The notes: generated by a model not told the origin, from the letters alone. Positions 10,489 through 23,309 are shown, counted from the stretch's first letter. The stretch: 64,000 nucleotides of DNA from Gigantopelta aegis (GCF_016097555.1 NC_054703.1:5363036-5427035); one strand, 5' to 3'. Numbers and translations are program-made.

Positions 10489-10792
10489 GGGCGGGACGTA
10501 ACCCAGTGGTACAGCGCTCGCTCGCTGTGCGGTCGTTCTGGTATCGATCCCCGTCGGTGGGCCCATTGGGCACCACGACTGGTATATCAAAGGCCGTGGT
10601 ATGTACTAATCTGTCTGTGGGATCGGGCATATAAAAGATCCCTTGCTGCTAATCGAAAAGAGTAGCCCATGAAGTGGCGACAGCGGGTTTCCTCTTTCAT
10701 TATCTGTGTGGTCCTTAATCATATGTTTGACGCCATATAACCGTAAATAAAATGTGTTGAGTGCGTCATTAAATAAAACATTTCTTTATTTC
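10489..10792 (+). mobile_element. SINE, type I, with 15-bp target duplication
   Basis: Head GGCGGGACGTAACCCAGTGG and type I tail. Flanked on both sides by TTTAATACGGATCGG (10474-10488 and 10793-10807). Confidence 0.9.
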
Positions 10793-10807
10793 TTTAATAC
10801 GGATCGG

Positions 10808-11539
10808 AGCGGATCATTTGATCATGCTCATATACGACTAAGGTTTCGAGCATGTCTATCCCGGGTCCTGTCTCTAGATAGCCAGGGGCATGACTCGGGA
10901 CACAAATTATTACCGGGTCAGTTTTGAATATTACGGCCTAAAAATAATAAAAGGGGTTTTAATAAATTTTAAAGCACATTTCCAAAACGAAAATAATAAA
11001 ATAAATTAATTTAATTACTAATTTAGTCGCAGTTTATGAGAGGGCTTCCTAAATTAAAAAATTATCATTACTATTTTTATTATTTACATATACATATAAG
11101 TCATTATTAAGTATACTGAGAGATAAATGTATTATTGGTTTAATAAACATGTAAACGAATAGTACTATACTGAATAAATAGAAGTAATGTTAATATTAAC
11201 CAGTTTGCTCTAATAGCTGATCTCTAACGGCATTTGCTCTAAATAAACATTTCCCAAGATTATTAAGTTTTTTAGTATTAGTCAGACGCTAATAGTTGGA
11301 TAAGTTTGAAAACGCTTGGACGTCTATGGTATAATTTAAAAGTATTTTTTATTCTTAAATCATTATGACGTGAGCAGAGGACAAATGATACTCATCTTCT
11401 ATTTGATACGGTGCTAGACTATTGTGGCATGCTAAACAAGTTTGGGAAAATACTTGTAAATATATGTAAAATATATTATCTTAAGCTCCCTTGCTACTTT
11501 ACATGAGAGGTGCTAGCAACACAGAAGGATTTTCTATTC

Positions 11540-11540
<1 letters not shown>
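10808..11540. other. AT-rich intergenic sequence
   Basis: No coding signal. 11080-11540 is matched in unit B at 38095-38670; unit B also holds an extra partial tandem copy of the ATGACGTGAGCAGAGGACAA block. Confidence 0.6.
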
Positions 11541-11850
<310 letters not shown>

Positions 11851-12030
11851 TATCTCCTGAATTTTATTACTGATTATAGTAAACATTAACAGCTTTTAGA
11901 TTTCTTTCCTCTCTGTCTAAAGTGACAGCTTTTATATATTTGTTCTTATTTTTTAAAAAAAAAAGAAAAAAAAAGAGAGAGAGAAAAAAAGCTAAAACAT
12001 CAATGCAGTAAGAATCGACTTCAAACTTAC

Positions 12031-12211
12031 CTTGTCCCCGGTCTTCAGATTTAAATGACAGAACGTGAAGCAACGTACGGTTTTTGTCGTCGCTGCTCGG
12101 GCGTTTCCCCGGGTGTCGTTTTCTGACTGGGCGCGCCCTAAGTATGGAATCCAGGATGTATGCAAGATGTCTGCCAACAATACCCATCCCGGGTGCAGGC
12201 GCAGCCGCCAT
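12031..12211 (-). CDS. Candidate first coding exon in CpG-rich sequence (gene unknown)
   Basis: On the minus strand a CpG-rich stretch contains ACAATGGCGGC, an ATGGCGGC start resembling YY1-type start-site motifs. Sixty open codons follow (MAAAPAPGMGIVGRHLAYIL and on) to a perfect donor CAAG/GTAAGTTTG in phase 1. I do not recognise the protein and saw no following exon. It lies upstream of gene A, and splicing it straight to 5578 would not keep the signal-peptide frame, so it is either a non-coding leader exon of gene A or the start of another gene. A noisy copy sits at 42149-42345 at the same relative place upstream of gene B. Lower-case low-complexity (TC)n just downstream argues for caution. 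Confidence 0.35.
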
Positions 12212-12573
12212 TGTCTGTGGCACGCGCCACTGTCACTACAATACGATACCCGGTCACGTCTTATATTTTTTTTATCAACACTCATATCTAATAGATGCTT
12301 TGTGGCCGATATGACGGGCCGCTGGGAGATGCATAGTCTAATAATAGACAGGTATATAAAGCGAGAGTTAGTACTTTGGCATGATTTAAGAACAAAATTA
12401 TCTGTTACCCTTCTGAAGGATTTTGTTTATGTTAAGATCTTCCGTCTTTTTCATTTCGTTTTTCATTTCGTTTTTCTTTTGTTTTTCTTTTTTACGAACT
12501 GATCAAATTGACATGTTGGGGAGCCTAGAAACGTTGACTTACAGTGCTAATGCATATATAACGTCTGTCTTAA

Positions 12574-12938
12574 AGGGACATTCCTGTAAGATGTTTCCGA
12601 AAAATATAATATTTCTACGATTAAACTTACATATTAAATATATTTTCTCGTTTAGAATATCAGTGTTTGTATATTCAATGTGTTTCTGGACGTCTTAATA
12701 CTTATAAGAAACCCAAACTGGATTCTGTCTTCAAATAATTACGTACGTACGAAAAAATTTATTATAAATAAAATGAAATTTAACCTAGTACAAATATTAG
12801 AACGATCAGAAACACATTTAATATACAGCCTCTAATATTTTATGCAGAAAAATATATTTGATATGTAATTACAGTCGTTAAAAAGTCTCTGTTAGTCGAT
12901 AACATCTTAAAAATTGCAGCAAACTCGGGAATGTCCCT
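12574..12938. mobile_element. MITE with TTAA target duplication (AGGGACATTCC ends)
   Basis: Ends AGGGACATTCC and GGAATGTCCCT, flanked by TTAA at 12570-12573 and 12939-12942. Same family as 31599-31947. The TTAA target fits piggyBac-like or Kolobok-like MITEs. Confidence 0.85.
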
Positions 12939-13439
12939 TTAACACAAGCAGATTTAATGTATTTAAAGAATGTGGTTTTACAAAGTTAATGTATGGTCAG
13001 ACAAAAAACTTCAAAAACTATCTTTGCATATCTGGAACAATATAGGTAATACAATAAACATTTCGAATATGCACCTGTTTTACATTGTAAAGGAATTCGT
13101 GAAACACAAAATACAATAATAAAAAAAAACCCCAAACAATACACCCCCCCCCCCCCCCGAAAAAACAACACACAAAAACAGCAACAACAACAAAAGAAAG
13201 AAAGAAGAAAGCACACACACAAAACAGATGTATATAGCTATATTGCCAGTTATATTTCCTCAGCCTGTACAAATACCTACATAGCCCATTGGATATTCAT
13301 TTGAATATTTGATCAAACGTGTGCGACATCCATAAACACATTTAATATATATATATATATGTAGCTTCACACACCTCCACAGCACGGATTCTGGCAGTGC
13401 ACTTTCCCTCGAGGGACACGAACCCAGTACCCGCTAGTC

Positions 13440-13665
13440 TTGAAACTGATTACGGAGACGGATCTAGAGGAGCAGGGGTCCGGGCACCCGCCCCCTAAAT
13501 TGTGCGATAGTTATAATTTTATTATATACTAATTTTAATTTATTTACGATCCCCCCTTCAAACCTCCCCCACAGTTCCGTTGGCGTTCCACCCCATGCCA
13601 CTGCCCCCCCCCCCCCCCCCCCACACACACCTCCAAATGGATTTTCTGGATCCGTTACTGGATTA
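13440..13665. mobile_element. Possible short DNA-element remnant with GGATCC-type ends
   Basis: GACGGATCTAGA at the left and TTTTCTGGATCCGTTA at the right are roughly inverted. The same end (GGCGGATCCAGAAAATCC) occurs at 55500. The middle is C-rich. Confidence 0.35.
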
Positions 13666-13859
13666 TATGTCTATTGATTCACAGATTTCTTCTGGTTGCA
13701 AGTATTATTCAAAAGGTCTCGGTAAACCAAGATGATGCAACAAGAGACCAATTTGGCATCGTTTGTATTTATTATTAATCCCTCCCCCCCAAAAAACCCC
13801 CAACAACAAACAAACAAAAACAAACAAACAAACAAAACAAACCAAAACAAAACAAAAAA

Positions 13860-13864
13860 CATAA

Positions 13865-13919
<55 letters not shown>

Positions 13920-13975
13920 CCCCTCCCCCAAAAAAAAAACCCACCCCCCCCCCCCCACCCCCCCCCCCCCAACAA
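13860..13975. repeat. (CA)n and C-rich low complexity
   Basis: (CA)n followed by long C runs. No coding content despite open frames on both strands. Confidence 0.9.
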
Positions 13976-14398
13976 AACAGAAACCCCCAAAACCAACAAC
14001 AAAACAACAAAAACTAAAAGAAACCCCGGTATTTACGAAATGCACTGTGCAGTAGACGGAAACGCACATATCACGGCCTTTCAAATACCAGTCATGGGGA
14101 ATTTGATGGGGAATTGATTTCAATGTCAAATATCACTGAGTAAACATATCCACATTATATCCAGACACAGACTACAACGAACTAAACACGGCGTATAAAA
14201 ACATGAATGAGTTAGTGTTTATTAACAATTTTAGATGCTATACGGTGTCAAGAAGATGACATAGAAACAGAGACGACCGTTTATTTAATGATGTTGGAGC
14301 ATGATATCAATATTGGGGACTAGTGTAACTAAAGTGTTTGGCATTCATAGTCTAGGAAAAGGCTAAAAGCAGTTAATTGTTTTCAATAATCAAAATCC

Positions 14399-14556
<158 letters not shown>

Positions 14557-14984
14557 CAAAGAAGATAAGTCATTAGAGAGGAATCTTGAAATGTCCGTTT
14601 AAGACAGTTAAAACGCATTCATATAACATAACCGTTTTCCGCTGTCATTTTTAGATCATACAATACATATTAATGAGCTTTTGCTTTGTAGCATGGATCA
14701 ATGACTGTACTTTTTCAATATGCAGGGCTATTGTCGCTCGGTTTCGTGACCGGTGTGCGTGGTGTACGGCGTGTATATTGTGTACGTATTGATATAGATT
14801 CTACAATGAAATCTGCACAATAAAAACTTTTATTTGAACTGTAACAAACAGGTGTTCACAGCTTCCTGCTATTTTACTCATAGCTCGCCACCCGTTTGTC
14901 GTGCACTACAATATACATGCGACATCAATAACATTCTTACTGCAGATCTGTATGCATTTCGTGACAATTCGTCGAATTGTCTTT

Positions 14985-15135
14985 CTATCTGTTTGTTTGT
15001 CCGTTTGTCCGTTTGTCTGTCTGTCTGTCTTTCTACCTGTCTGAGTGTCTGTCTATTTGTCTGTCTATATATCTGTCTGTCTGTCTGTCTGTGTCCGTAC
15101 GTTTGTTTATGTTTCTATATACCTTCTTGTCTGTC
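14985..15135. repeat. (TGTC)n-like imperfect microsatellite
   Basis: Repeats of GTCTGTCTGTC with interruptions. Confidence 0.85.
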
Positions 15136-15159
15136 TGCAGAGCCGGTGTAGCATTTAAT

Positions 15160-15300
15160 TTGCACTCCCCAAGAATATGCACTCCCCAGTCATTATTACA
15201 CGTATAATTTGCACTCCCCCAGTTACTATTATACGTATAATACGCATTCCCCTTGAATTATTTGCACTCCTCCAGTTATTATTATACATATAATATGCAC
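15160..15300 (-). repeat. Reverse-oriented arm of the ATTATATGTATAATAATGAA minisatellite
   Basis: Units of GCACTCCCCAGTTATTATTA are reverse complements of the array at 15650-16720. Confidence 0.75.
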
Positions 15301-15649
15301 TAACCACTACTATGTTTAAATACTGAATCCATATTCTTTATTAGTCCACTAGCGATCCAACTGGAGGAGACTATAGGTTTTACCACCGTCCTTGTTTGTC
15401 CGTCCGTCCACATATAGTTTTCCGGATGTTTTCCCCACAAATGCCTCAAGATATTGAGCTGGTATTTTGTATATACCTTTATCATGTACTGTTACAAATC
15501 AAGTGTGCCTTTCATGGCGATTTACCCATTTTTCACACAGACTTATGGTCCTTGCTTTTAGGAGATATGAAAATTAGTTTACCGGACTTTGTTTTGGCAA
15601 TGCTGCAAGATATCGAGCTTAAATTTTGTGTATAGCTTTATCATGCACT
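15301..15649. other. Spacer between inverted minisatellite arms, containing an internal repeat
   Basis: Two diverged copies of CAAGATATTGAGCTGGTATT, each followed by TTTATCATG. Probably part of a dispersed repeat; family not identified. Confidence 0.4.
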
Positions 15650-16720
15650 ATTACCCTCTAGATTATATGTATAATAATGAATGAGTAGTGTAGATTATAC
15701 CTATAATAATGAATAGGTTGAGCATATTACATATTATAATGAATGCAGAGTATAGATTATATGAATAATAATCAACGGGGAGTGCAGATTATGTGTATAA
15801 CAATGAATGTGGGGTGTAGATTATAAGTAAAATAATGACTGGAGAGTGCACATTATATGTATAGTAATTTATGGGAAGTACAGATAGTGTGTATAGCAAT
15901 GCATAAGTAGTGTAGGTCATATGTATATTAATGAATGTGGAGTGTATATTACATGTATTATAATGTATGGGTAGTATGAAATATATGTATAATAATGAAC
16001 GTAGAGTAGATTATGTGTATACTAATGAATGGTGAGTGTGTAGTATACGTATAATAATGAATGGGGAGTGAGGATTATATGTTTAATAATGAATGGGGAG
16101 TGCAGAATATATGTATAGTAATGAATGTAGGGTGTAGGCTATATGTATAGTAATGTAATGAGTGGAGAATGCAGATTATATGTATAGTAATGAATGGGCA
16201 GTACGTTATATGTATAGTAATGTAATGAGTGGAGAGTGCAGATTATATGTATAGTAATGAATGTAGGGTGTACGTTATATGTATAGTAATGTAATGAGTG
16301 GAGAGTGCAGATTATATGTATAGTAATGAATGGGCAGTACGTTATATGTATAGTAATGTAATGAGTGGAGAGTGCAGATTATATGTATAGTAATGAATGG
16401 CGTGTACGTTATATGTATAGTAATGTAATGAGTGGAGAGTGCACATTATATGTATAGTAATGAATGGGGGTGTAGGCTATATGTATAGTAATGTAATGAG
16501 TGGAGAGTGCAGATTATATGTATAGTAATGAATGGGCAGTACGTTATATGTATAGTAATGTAATGAGTGGAGAGTGCAGATTATATGTATAGTAATGAAT
16601 GGCGTGTACGTTATATGTATAGTAATGTAATGAGTGGAGAGTGCAGATTATATGTATAGTAATGAATGGGGTGTACGTCATATGTATAGTAATGAACATG
16701 GGGTATATATTTAATATATG
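15650..16720 (+). repeat. Large minisatellite with a 67-bp higher-order unit
   Basis: The base unit is about 33-36 bp (TATATGTATAATAATGAATG + GGGAGTGCAGA). From about 16140 to 16690 a 67-bp double unit repeats about eight times (AATGTAATGAGTGGAGAGTG alternating with AATGAATGGGCAGTACG). Missing from unit B. Confidence 0.9.
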
Positions 16721-16855
16721 TGTAATAATTAAATGTGATTACAGGTTATGTGTGTAATAATAATGATCTATTTATTATCATCCATTGAACTTAGTACATT
16801 GTAAAACATCGGCTCACTGCTCCTAGGCTTATGCAATATTTTTTGTAGGTTTTTT

Positions 16856-17072
16856 TTGTTGTTGTTTAACGACAACACTAGAGCACAGTGATTTAATAAT
16901 CATCGGCTATTGGATGTCAAACATTTGGTATTTTTTACATACAATCTTAGAGAGAAAACCCGCTACATTTTTACATTAGCAGCAAGGAATCTTTTAGATG
17001 CACCATCCCACATACAGGATATCACATACCACGGCCTTTGATATACCAGTCGTGGTGCACTGGCTAGAACGA
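16856..17072 (-). mobile_element. SINE, type III, reverse
   Basis: TTGTTTAACGACAACACTAG at the tail through ATACCAGTCGTGGTGCACTG in the core. Confidence 0.8.
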
Positions 17073-17377
17073 TAGAAGAAGAAGAAACTCACTAACAAAA
17101 CGTTTTTAAAAAAATCGTAACGAATTACACCATCGTATTACCTGTTTTCGTCAGCTTCCTATTACCATTGTTGATGGGACTGGCTCTGGGCATTCCCTTT
17201 AAGATCATCACCAACGTCGTTTACAGCATCTCCATGACAACCGATTTACGCGCACATTTTAAACTTCAAAACTCCCTTCTAATTATTTCGAATCCTGAAT
17301 TAAATATAATTCTTTAAAATGAAATCAAATTGACCTTTATACTAAATAGGACTAGTGGTGTGGTATGTCGTGTTACT

Positions 17378-17577
17378 GGTCAAAGGCCGTGGTCTGTGCT
17401 ATTCTGTCTGTGGGAAAGTGCATATAAACGACCCCTTACTGCATTAGGAAACATATAGCGAGATTCCTCTGACGACTACAAGTCATAATTTCCAAATGTT
17501 TGACACTGAACAGACGATGATTAATTAATCAATGTACTCTAGTGCTGTCGTTAAATAAAACATACTTTAACTTTAAG
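17378..17577 (+). mobile_element. SINE, type III, 5'-truncated
   Basis: CAAAGGCCGTGGTCTGTGCT to tail TGCTGTCGTTAAATAAAACA. Confidence 0.75.
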
Positions 17578-18670
17578 TTTTGTTCACAGTAGTAGATTTG
17601 AAGAAAAACAACGTTATCAGGAGACCTTTCATTCGTCCAATCAAAACACTGCTGCTAGCAACCTTTAGCAATCACAATGAAGAACAGAATCAACTGAAGC
17701 GCTATGTATTCTTAGATTAATCGCCGTCAACGGAATCGTAAAGTTGTGAGGGTTTTTTCGTCTGAACCAGTGCTTTACATGTTTTACATCAACGTCTTGG
17801 TATGTGCTGTTCTGTCTACTAGAAACTACAAACAATCAATCCATTTCCGCCATTCTGTATGAGTTGTCAAGTGTATCTTAGACATTAAATAGCCGACGTT
17901 TTAAAATGTACTGAGGAGTTATTTAACAACAGTAATATTCCTTTCTTTTCCACCAGTATCCATGACAACGAAGAATCACCAGGCGCAAAAACAACATTGT
18001 ACCGGCTGGAGTCAGACAACGTAGTCAAACTCGGGTTCAAAGAGAAAAATTCCGCGCAAAATGGCGACCAAAAAACTGAAAACAACACACCTGCACAATA
18101 TGCAATAACCACGTGCAGTCACTGTCACTGTACAGGTGTTTGCTTGTTGTGGTTTCATCAATAAAACAGACAGAGACGGTTTTTACTAGTAGCACATATA
18201 GCACGTGATACCGGCCCGCGCTTTAGGGGCCCCGCGGTGATGTATACATTTATTTTCCCCAAATCATTTTCCCCCTCTCCCAGAGAGGTTTGCAAAATAT
18301 ATAGCCTGGGAAGGGGGGTCCCGCTGTTATTTGTGCTACAGGCCCCGTGGATCCTTAAACCGTCTCTAAAAATAGATACAACTGAAAAACGTGTTATTAC
18401 TTTGTATTTGTGGCAATAGGGTTTTGTTATTTATATTAGGTTTTTAATATTGCGAATTTTTCGTAGTGTTAAAATAGATTACGGTTTCGTTAACAAATCA
18501 TTGTATAGTCTGTGTTCAGTGCGTCTGAATCATTGTTAAGAATTTTATATTGCAAATGACCTCACGTTATTGTAACAGACGATCCACGTCTGTATTGTCC
18601 GTTATATCGATCAGGAATAACGCAGATGGGTTCTTAAAGGAACTTGATTTTTTTTTTTTTTTACCTTGTA
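17578..18670. other. Intergenic sequence, no gene supported
   Basis: A short plus-strand start AAAATGGCGACC near 18060 opens only about 15 codons. 18410-18670 is matched, with many indels, at 43420-43720. Confidence 0.4.
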
Positions 18671-18671
18671 T

Positions 18672-18976
18672 GAAAGTTAAAGTGTGTTTTGTTTAACGAC
18701 TCCACTAGAGCACATTTAGTTATTAATCATCGACGATTGGATGTGAAACATTTGGTAATTATGACAGATAGTCTTAGAGAGGAAACCCGCTACATGTTTA
18801 TATTAGTAGCAAGGGACCGTTTACATGCACCATCCCACAGACAGGATAGCACACACCACGGCAATTGATATACCAGTCGTGATGCACTGGCTGGAATGAG
18901 AAATAGCTCAATGGGCCCACAGACGGGGATCGATCCCAGACCGACCGCGCATCAAACCACTTAGCTACGTCCCGTT
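18672..18976 (-). mobile_element. Full-length SINE, type III, reverse
   Basis: From GTGTGTTTTGTTTAACGACT to the tRNA-like head (GATCGATCCCAGACCGACCG; TAGCTACGTCCCG). Confidence 0.85.
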
Positions 18977-19019
18977 CTTCTATGAATATTATGGCTAAAA
19001 CTTACATTAGTTTTCTACA

Positions 19020-19260
19020 AGAAATAGTTGCTTGGTTTTTGTTTTTGCTATTTATTTTTTATTTGTTGTTGTTGTTAGTTTTGTTTGATTGTTTGTTTGT
19101 TTTTGGAGGGGGTTGTGGTTTTTGTGGTTTTTTGTTGTTGTTTTTTGTGGAGGTTGTGGGTGGGGGTTTGTTGGTTGTTGTTTTTTTTTTTTTTTTTTTT
19201 TTGGGGGGGGGGGGGGTTGGCTTTTATTTTTTTTATTTTTTTTATTTTTTTAATACATAT
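19020..19260. repeat. T/G-rich low-complexity tract
   Basis: Long T and G runs. A parallel copy lies at 46320-46570. Confidence 0.9.
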
Positions 19261-20003
19261 TTACTGTCCCAGATCATATAGCAGTGTCGGGTTTGGGAGC
19301 CCCGAATCACTGCTTTACATTTGTATCCATGGTCTAAGCAGCAACAAACTATGTTTAAAATAACTAAAACTAATAGAAACTGATTCAGGGTGAAGTTCAA
19401 TTCATGCATACAGATGAACATGGACAGTGATCTATAATATAACTATTGTTATGATCCGAGAGTTAAATGGGAACAGAGAAAATATCGAATAAGAAGGATG
19501 AGAATCAGAAAAGGATTTAGAAGAAGAAGAAGAAAAAGAAAAACAGGAAAAATACAAGACAGATATAGATGGCATAAGAAGAAGGAAAGAAGTTGTTTTG
19601 AATTAAATAAGACATGAAACTCTGCGATCTCCAAACAAGCCACGCACTAAATCAGTCACAATATTTATTGCTACATGTATATATGTATACATTATATTTT
19701 CTTAATATTAATTATATCTATATTACTATCACTCACTCATTAAAGAGGTTGAGCCATGGGGACCATTCTTTAATAAATGTTTCATAATTGCATTTTTTAA
19801 ATAGAATATATCTTTCTATTTAAATTTTTTGTTGCAATATGTTTTTAATGGCAGTGATTTCCAAGCATTTTTTCTGTATTTTTGTACAGTAAATATAGTA
19901 TTTTATATCAATAATTAGCCAATTAAGAAAGTTATCTTTTTCATTATTTATGAAACCAAACATGATATTATTTTTATAAAAGTAATTATATTCCCAGTCT
20001 TAG

Positions 20004-20402
20004 TTAATATCCAGGCTTGTACCGAATCCCATAAGTTTTTGGTCTCATTACACTACAAATGGTTTCAGGATAATTAGTACATAAATTGCACATATTCGAA
20101 TCGACGTAGCGAATCATATGTAAAAATGTATTAGTAGCTAAAATTCTTTGAAATAATCTGTATTGGAACCATAATAAAGTTGAATCGTTCACGCATTGGA
20201 AAGGTAGCAAATAGTACTGTTCCCAATCACTTGGTGTAAAAATAAATCCTTGATTCGTGTATTTAATTTGTGATTTTGGCGTTACTGATTTGAGGTTTAT
20301 TATATCGTACATATCTTTACATCCTCGTTGGCTTTTTAACAATAGTTTTAGTTTAAATGGAAGAATGGGTTTATTTATTGTTGTGAAACTGTCATCTTTC
20401 AA
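20004..20402 (-). pseudogene. LINE ORF2 C-terminal fragment (L1/Tx1-like)
   Basis: Contains LLWFQYRLFQRILATNTFL, YVDSNMCNLCTNYPETI, the region after the reverse transcriptase in L1/Tx1-type LINEs. It lacks RT and endonuclease cores and the usual downstream HLFW-C block. Dead fragment. Confidence 0.7.
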
Positions 20403-20485
20403 AGTATCTAATTTTTAAGGTATGATTTTATTGCTTTTACCAGTGAAACATAGTTCAAGAAATGTGTTGTTGTATGATATATATT

Positions 20486-20770
20486 TAGCTTGATGAGCGG
20501 TCGGTCTGGAATGGATCCGCGTCGGTGGGCCCATTGGGCTATTTCTCTTCTCGGTTCAACGAGTGCACCACGACTGGTACATCAACGGCCGTGGTATGTG
20601 CTATCTATGGGATGGTGCATATAAAAATCCTTTGCTACTAATGAAAACAAATGTAGCAGGTTTCCTCTCTAAGACTATATGTCAAATTACCAAACGTTTG
20701 ACATCCGATAGCCGAAGATTAATAATTCAATGTGCTCTAGTGGTGTCGTTAAAGAAAACAAACTTTAATG
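20486..20770 (+). mobile_element. SINE, type III
   Basis: Head GATGAGCGGTCGGTCTGGAA to tail GTGTCGTTAAAGAAAACAAA. A near-identical copy at 47240-47570. Confidence 0.85.
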
Positions 20771-20804
20771 CTACGGAACATTTGCAAATTCAATAGCACT
20801 AAAA

Positions 20805-21108
20805 GTAACCCTCGCCCGCTACCGAGCCTAGTCGGGCTGCTTGTGACCCAGTGCATAAATCCAATGAGATAATGAGAGAGGAAATCCGCGGCCGCCACGC
20901 AATAGGCTATTGTTTCCCGATTAGCAGCAAGGGATCTTTTATATGTAGCATACTACAGACAGGATAGTACATATCACAGGCCGTTGTTACATCAGTTGTA
21001 GTTAACTGACAGGAACGGGACGTAGTCTAATCAGTCCACCGATGGGGATCGATCCCAGACTGACCACGCCTCAGGCGAGCGCTTTACCACTTGGCTACGT
21101 CTGACTTA
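20805..21108 (-). mobile_element. SINE, type III/I hybrid, reverse
   Basis: AGCAAGGGATCTTTTATATG to GATCGATCCCAGACTGACCA and TACCACTTGGCTACGTC. Copy at 47590-47870. Homology between units A and B ends here. Confidence 0.8.
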
Positions 21109-21192
21109 AAGTTACATTCTCTGGTTACCATATTATAACATCATGTACAAATATGAAATACAAGCACAAATGCACCTTTAAAAAACTCGTGT

Positions 21193-21327
21193 GTGTTCGC
21201 TATGAACGGAGATCGTCAAAAGTATACGCTCGATTCGTCGCCTGTACCGCCATTGCTCGGCAAAGCAGAAACGACAGCCTGTTGTCAGTTTCAGTTAACA
21301 CGTGCACTTGTGGATTTGAAATTGTAG
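21193..21327 (+). other. Short CpG-rich open frame, possible gene fragment
   Basis: ATGAACGGAGATCG opens about 41 codons (MNGDRQKYTLDSSPVPPLLG and on) to a TAG. Base composition is more even than the surroundings. No family recognised. Confidence 0.2.
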
Positions 21328-21629
21328 GGTTCGTCTCAAAAATTTTGCGCTGTACGAAGAACGTTCGGTTAAGGATATCGTTAAAACCGGTTTGATCTTG
21401 ACAACGCATTATCGACAATCGTACCTTCCTATTTCAGAATTAATAGTTTATAAAGTCTTAGTAGAACTTTCAAAATTTAGTTTATATACTAGTAACACAT
21501 TGATCATGTTTATATATTTTAAATAAAATATACTAACGTAGACAATGAACGTTTTCATTTCTTAATTTTACGTGTGATAAAATCGACAAATTCAAATAAA
21601 TATTCTTTCGTTTCGAAAGGGTAAAGTTA

Positions 21630-22005
21630 GTTTGTTTTGTTTAACGACATCAATGTTAGAGCATATTGATTTAAGAGGAAACGGGTGCATGTGCAGGGGG
21701 CGGGTATTGGGCGTCGAAACCCTTACCTGCCCAAGCTAACAAAAAATAAAAAATTGAAATATATTTTCTGGGGGTGCATCGCCCCATATATAAACTTCGC
21801 TCAACACAGTCTATAACCCCAACCCCGCTGAAATCCCTGCACATGCGCCTTTTGATTATTTTTCATTTTTTTTTAGCAAGGTATCGTGTATATGTATCAT
21901 CCCACAGACAGGATATCACACACCACAGGCTTTTATATACCAGTCATGGCGCACTGGCTGGAACGAGCCCGCCGGTGGGGATTTAGTCTAGACCGACCTC
22001 GCATT
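21630..22005 (-). mobile_element. SINE, type III, reverse, interrupted
   Basis: Tail GTTTGTTTTGTTTAACGACA at 21632, core and head GTATCATCCCACAGACAGGA at about 21895. The middle (about 21690-21865) holds unrelated sequence. Confidence 0.6.
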
Positions 22006-22386
22006 TCCAAAAAACACCTTTTTAGGTCTAAGTAATGAATAGAAATAACATATAGTCTTGATAAATGTTACGTAAATCGAACACAACACCCTCTTCCTCT
22101 ACCCCTAGAGCGTTACGTAATTATTAACACCCCACCGACCCCTGGAAAGGTGTTGTACCATACCTCTATGGATATAAATATGTTTTGGAGATATGAGACG
22201 ACCCCTTAATCAAGACAGTTAAATTTGTTCAAAATCACGTGAGAAGCCCAGCGCCTGCGCAAATCAATTAAAGAACCAGTTCTACTGGCGTCCCGCTAAA
22301 TGAAGAAAATCTATTCTAAATGCTTAAATAATAAAAAATATTCCAGGGACTGAAGTTTTAATGTGTTTATTTTATGTTTATGTTCG

Positions 22387-23040
22387 ACCGGCCTCGGTGG
22401 CGTCGTGGTTAGGTCATCGGTCTACAGGCTGGTAGGTACTGGGTTCGGATCCCAGTCGAGGCATGGGATTTTTAATCCAGATACCGACTTCACACCCTGA
22501 GTGAGTGCTCCGCAAGGCTCAATGGGTAGGTATAAACCACTTGCACCGACCAGTGATCCATAACTGGTTCAACAAAGGCCATGGTTTGTGCTATCCTGCC
22601 TGTGGGAAGCGCAAATAAAAGATCCCTTCCTGCTAATCGGAAAGTGTAGCCTATNNNNNNNNNNNNNNNNNNNNNNNNNNNNNNNNNNNNNNNNNNNNNN
22701 NNNNNNNNNNNNNNNNNNNNNNNNNNNNNNNNNNNNNNNNNNNNNNNNNNNNNNNNNNNNNNNNNNNNNNNNNNNNNNNNNNNNNNNNNNNNNNNNNNNN
22801 NNNNNNNNNNNNNNNNNNNNNNNNNNNNNNNNNNNNNNNNNNNNNNNNNNNNNNCCGACTTCACACCCTGAGTGAGTAAATAAAAGATCCCTTCCTGCTA
22901 ATCGGAAAGTGTAGCCTATGTAGTGGCGACAGCGGGTTTCCTCTCAAAATCTGTGTGGTCCTTAACCATATGTCTGACGCCATATAATCGTAAATAAAAT
23001 GTGTTGAGTGCGTCCTTAAATAAAACATTTCTTTCTTTCT
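22387..23040 (+). mobile_element. SINE, type II, spanning an assembly gap
   Basis: Head CCGGCCTCGGTGGCGTCGTG with B box GGGTTCGGATCCC, core, then 200 N. After the gap the core repeats (AGATCCCTTCCTGCTAATCG) and ends with tail TAAATAAAACATTTCTTTC. Confidence 0.85.
22655..22854. other. Assembly gap (200 N)
   Basis: Exactly 200 N. Both flanks carry CCGACTTCACACCCTGAGTG and AAATAAAAGATCCCTTCCTG, so the contig ends overlap within one SINE. Confidence 0.98.
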
Positions 23041-23309
23041 CTCTGTCCCTGCGTGTGCTGTAACCTCATCGTGGTGCAGGGGTGTAACATTCTCTTTGAG
23101 AATGGCCAATACAGCACAAAATTGAAGTTTTGAGTAAAATTCAGTATCCGTAAAATTCTGTGATATTTGTGTTTTTGCACAGTTCTTTACACTGTTTTTG
23201 TTTAAGTCTTGAATTTTTATATTGATGTTGATCATCACTTTATTTATTTGCATTACCATAGTTTGACACCCAATAGCCGATGTATTTTTCGTGCTGGGGT
23301 GTCGTTAAA

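Noticed and set aside
13671-14129. Overlapping open frames of 75-152 codons
   Set aside because: Made of (CA)n and homopolymer runs; VCVCVC and GGGG strings only.
18982-19363. Hydrophobic open frames in the T/G-rich tract
   Set aside because: Low complexity; the copy at 46320-46570 has the same composition but different frames.
22490-22875. Open frames across the N gap
   Set aside because: They consist of unknown bases and SINE sequence.
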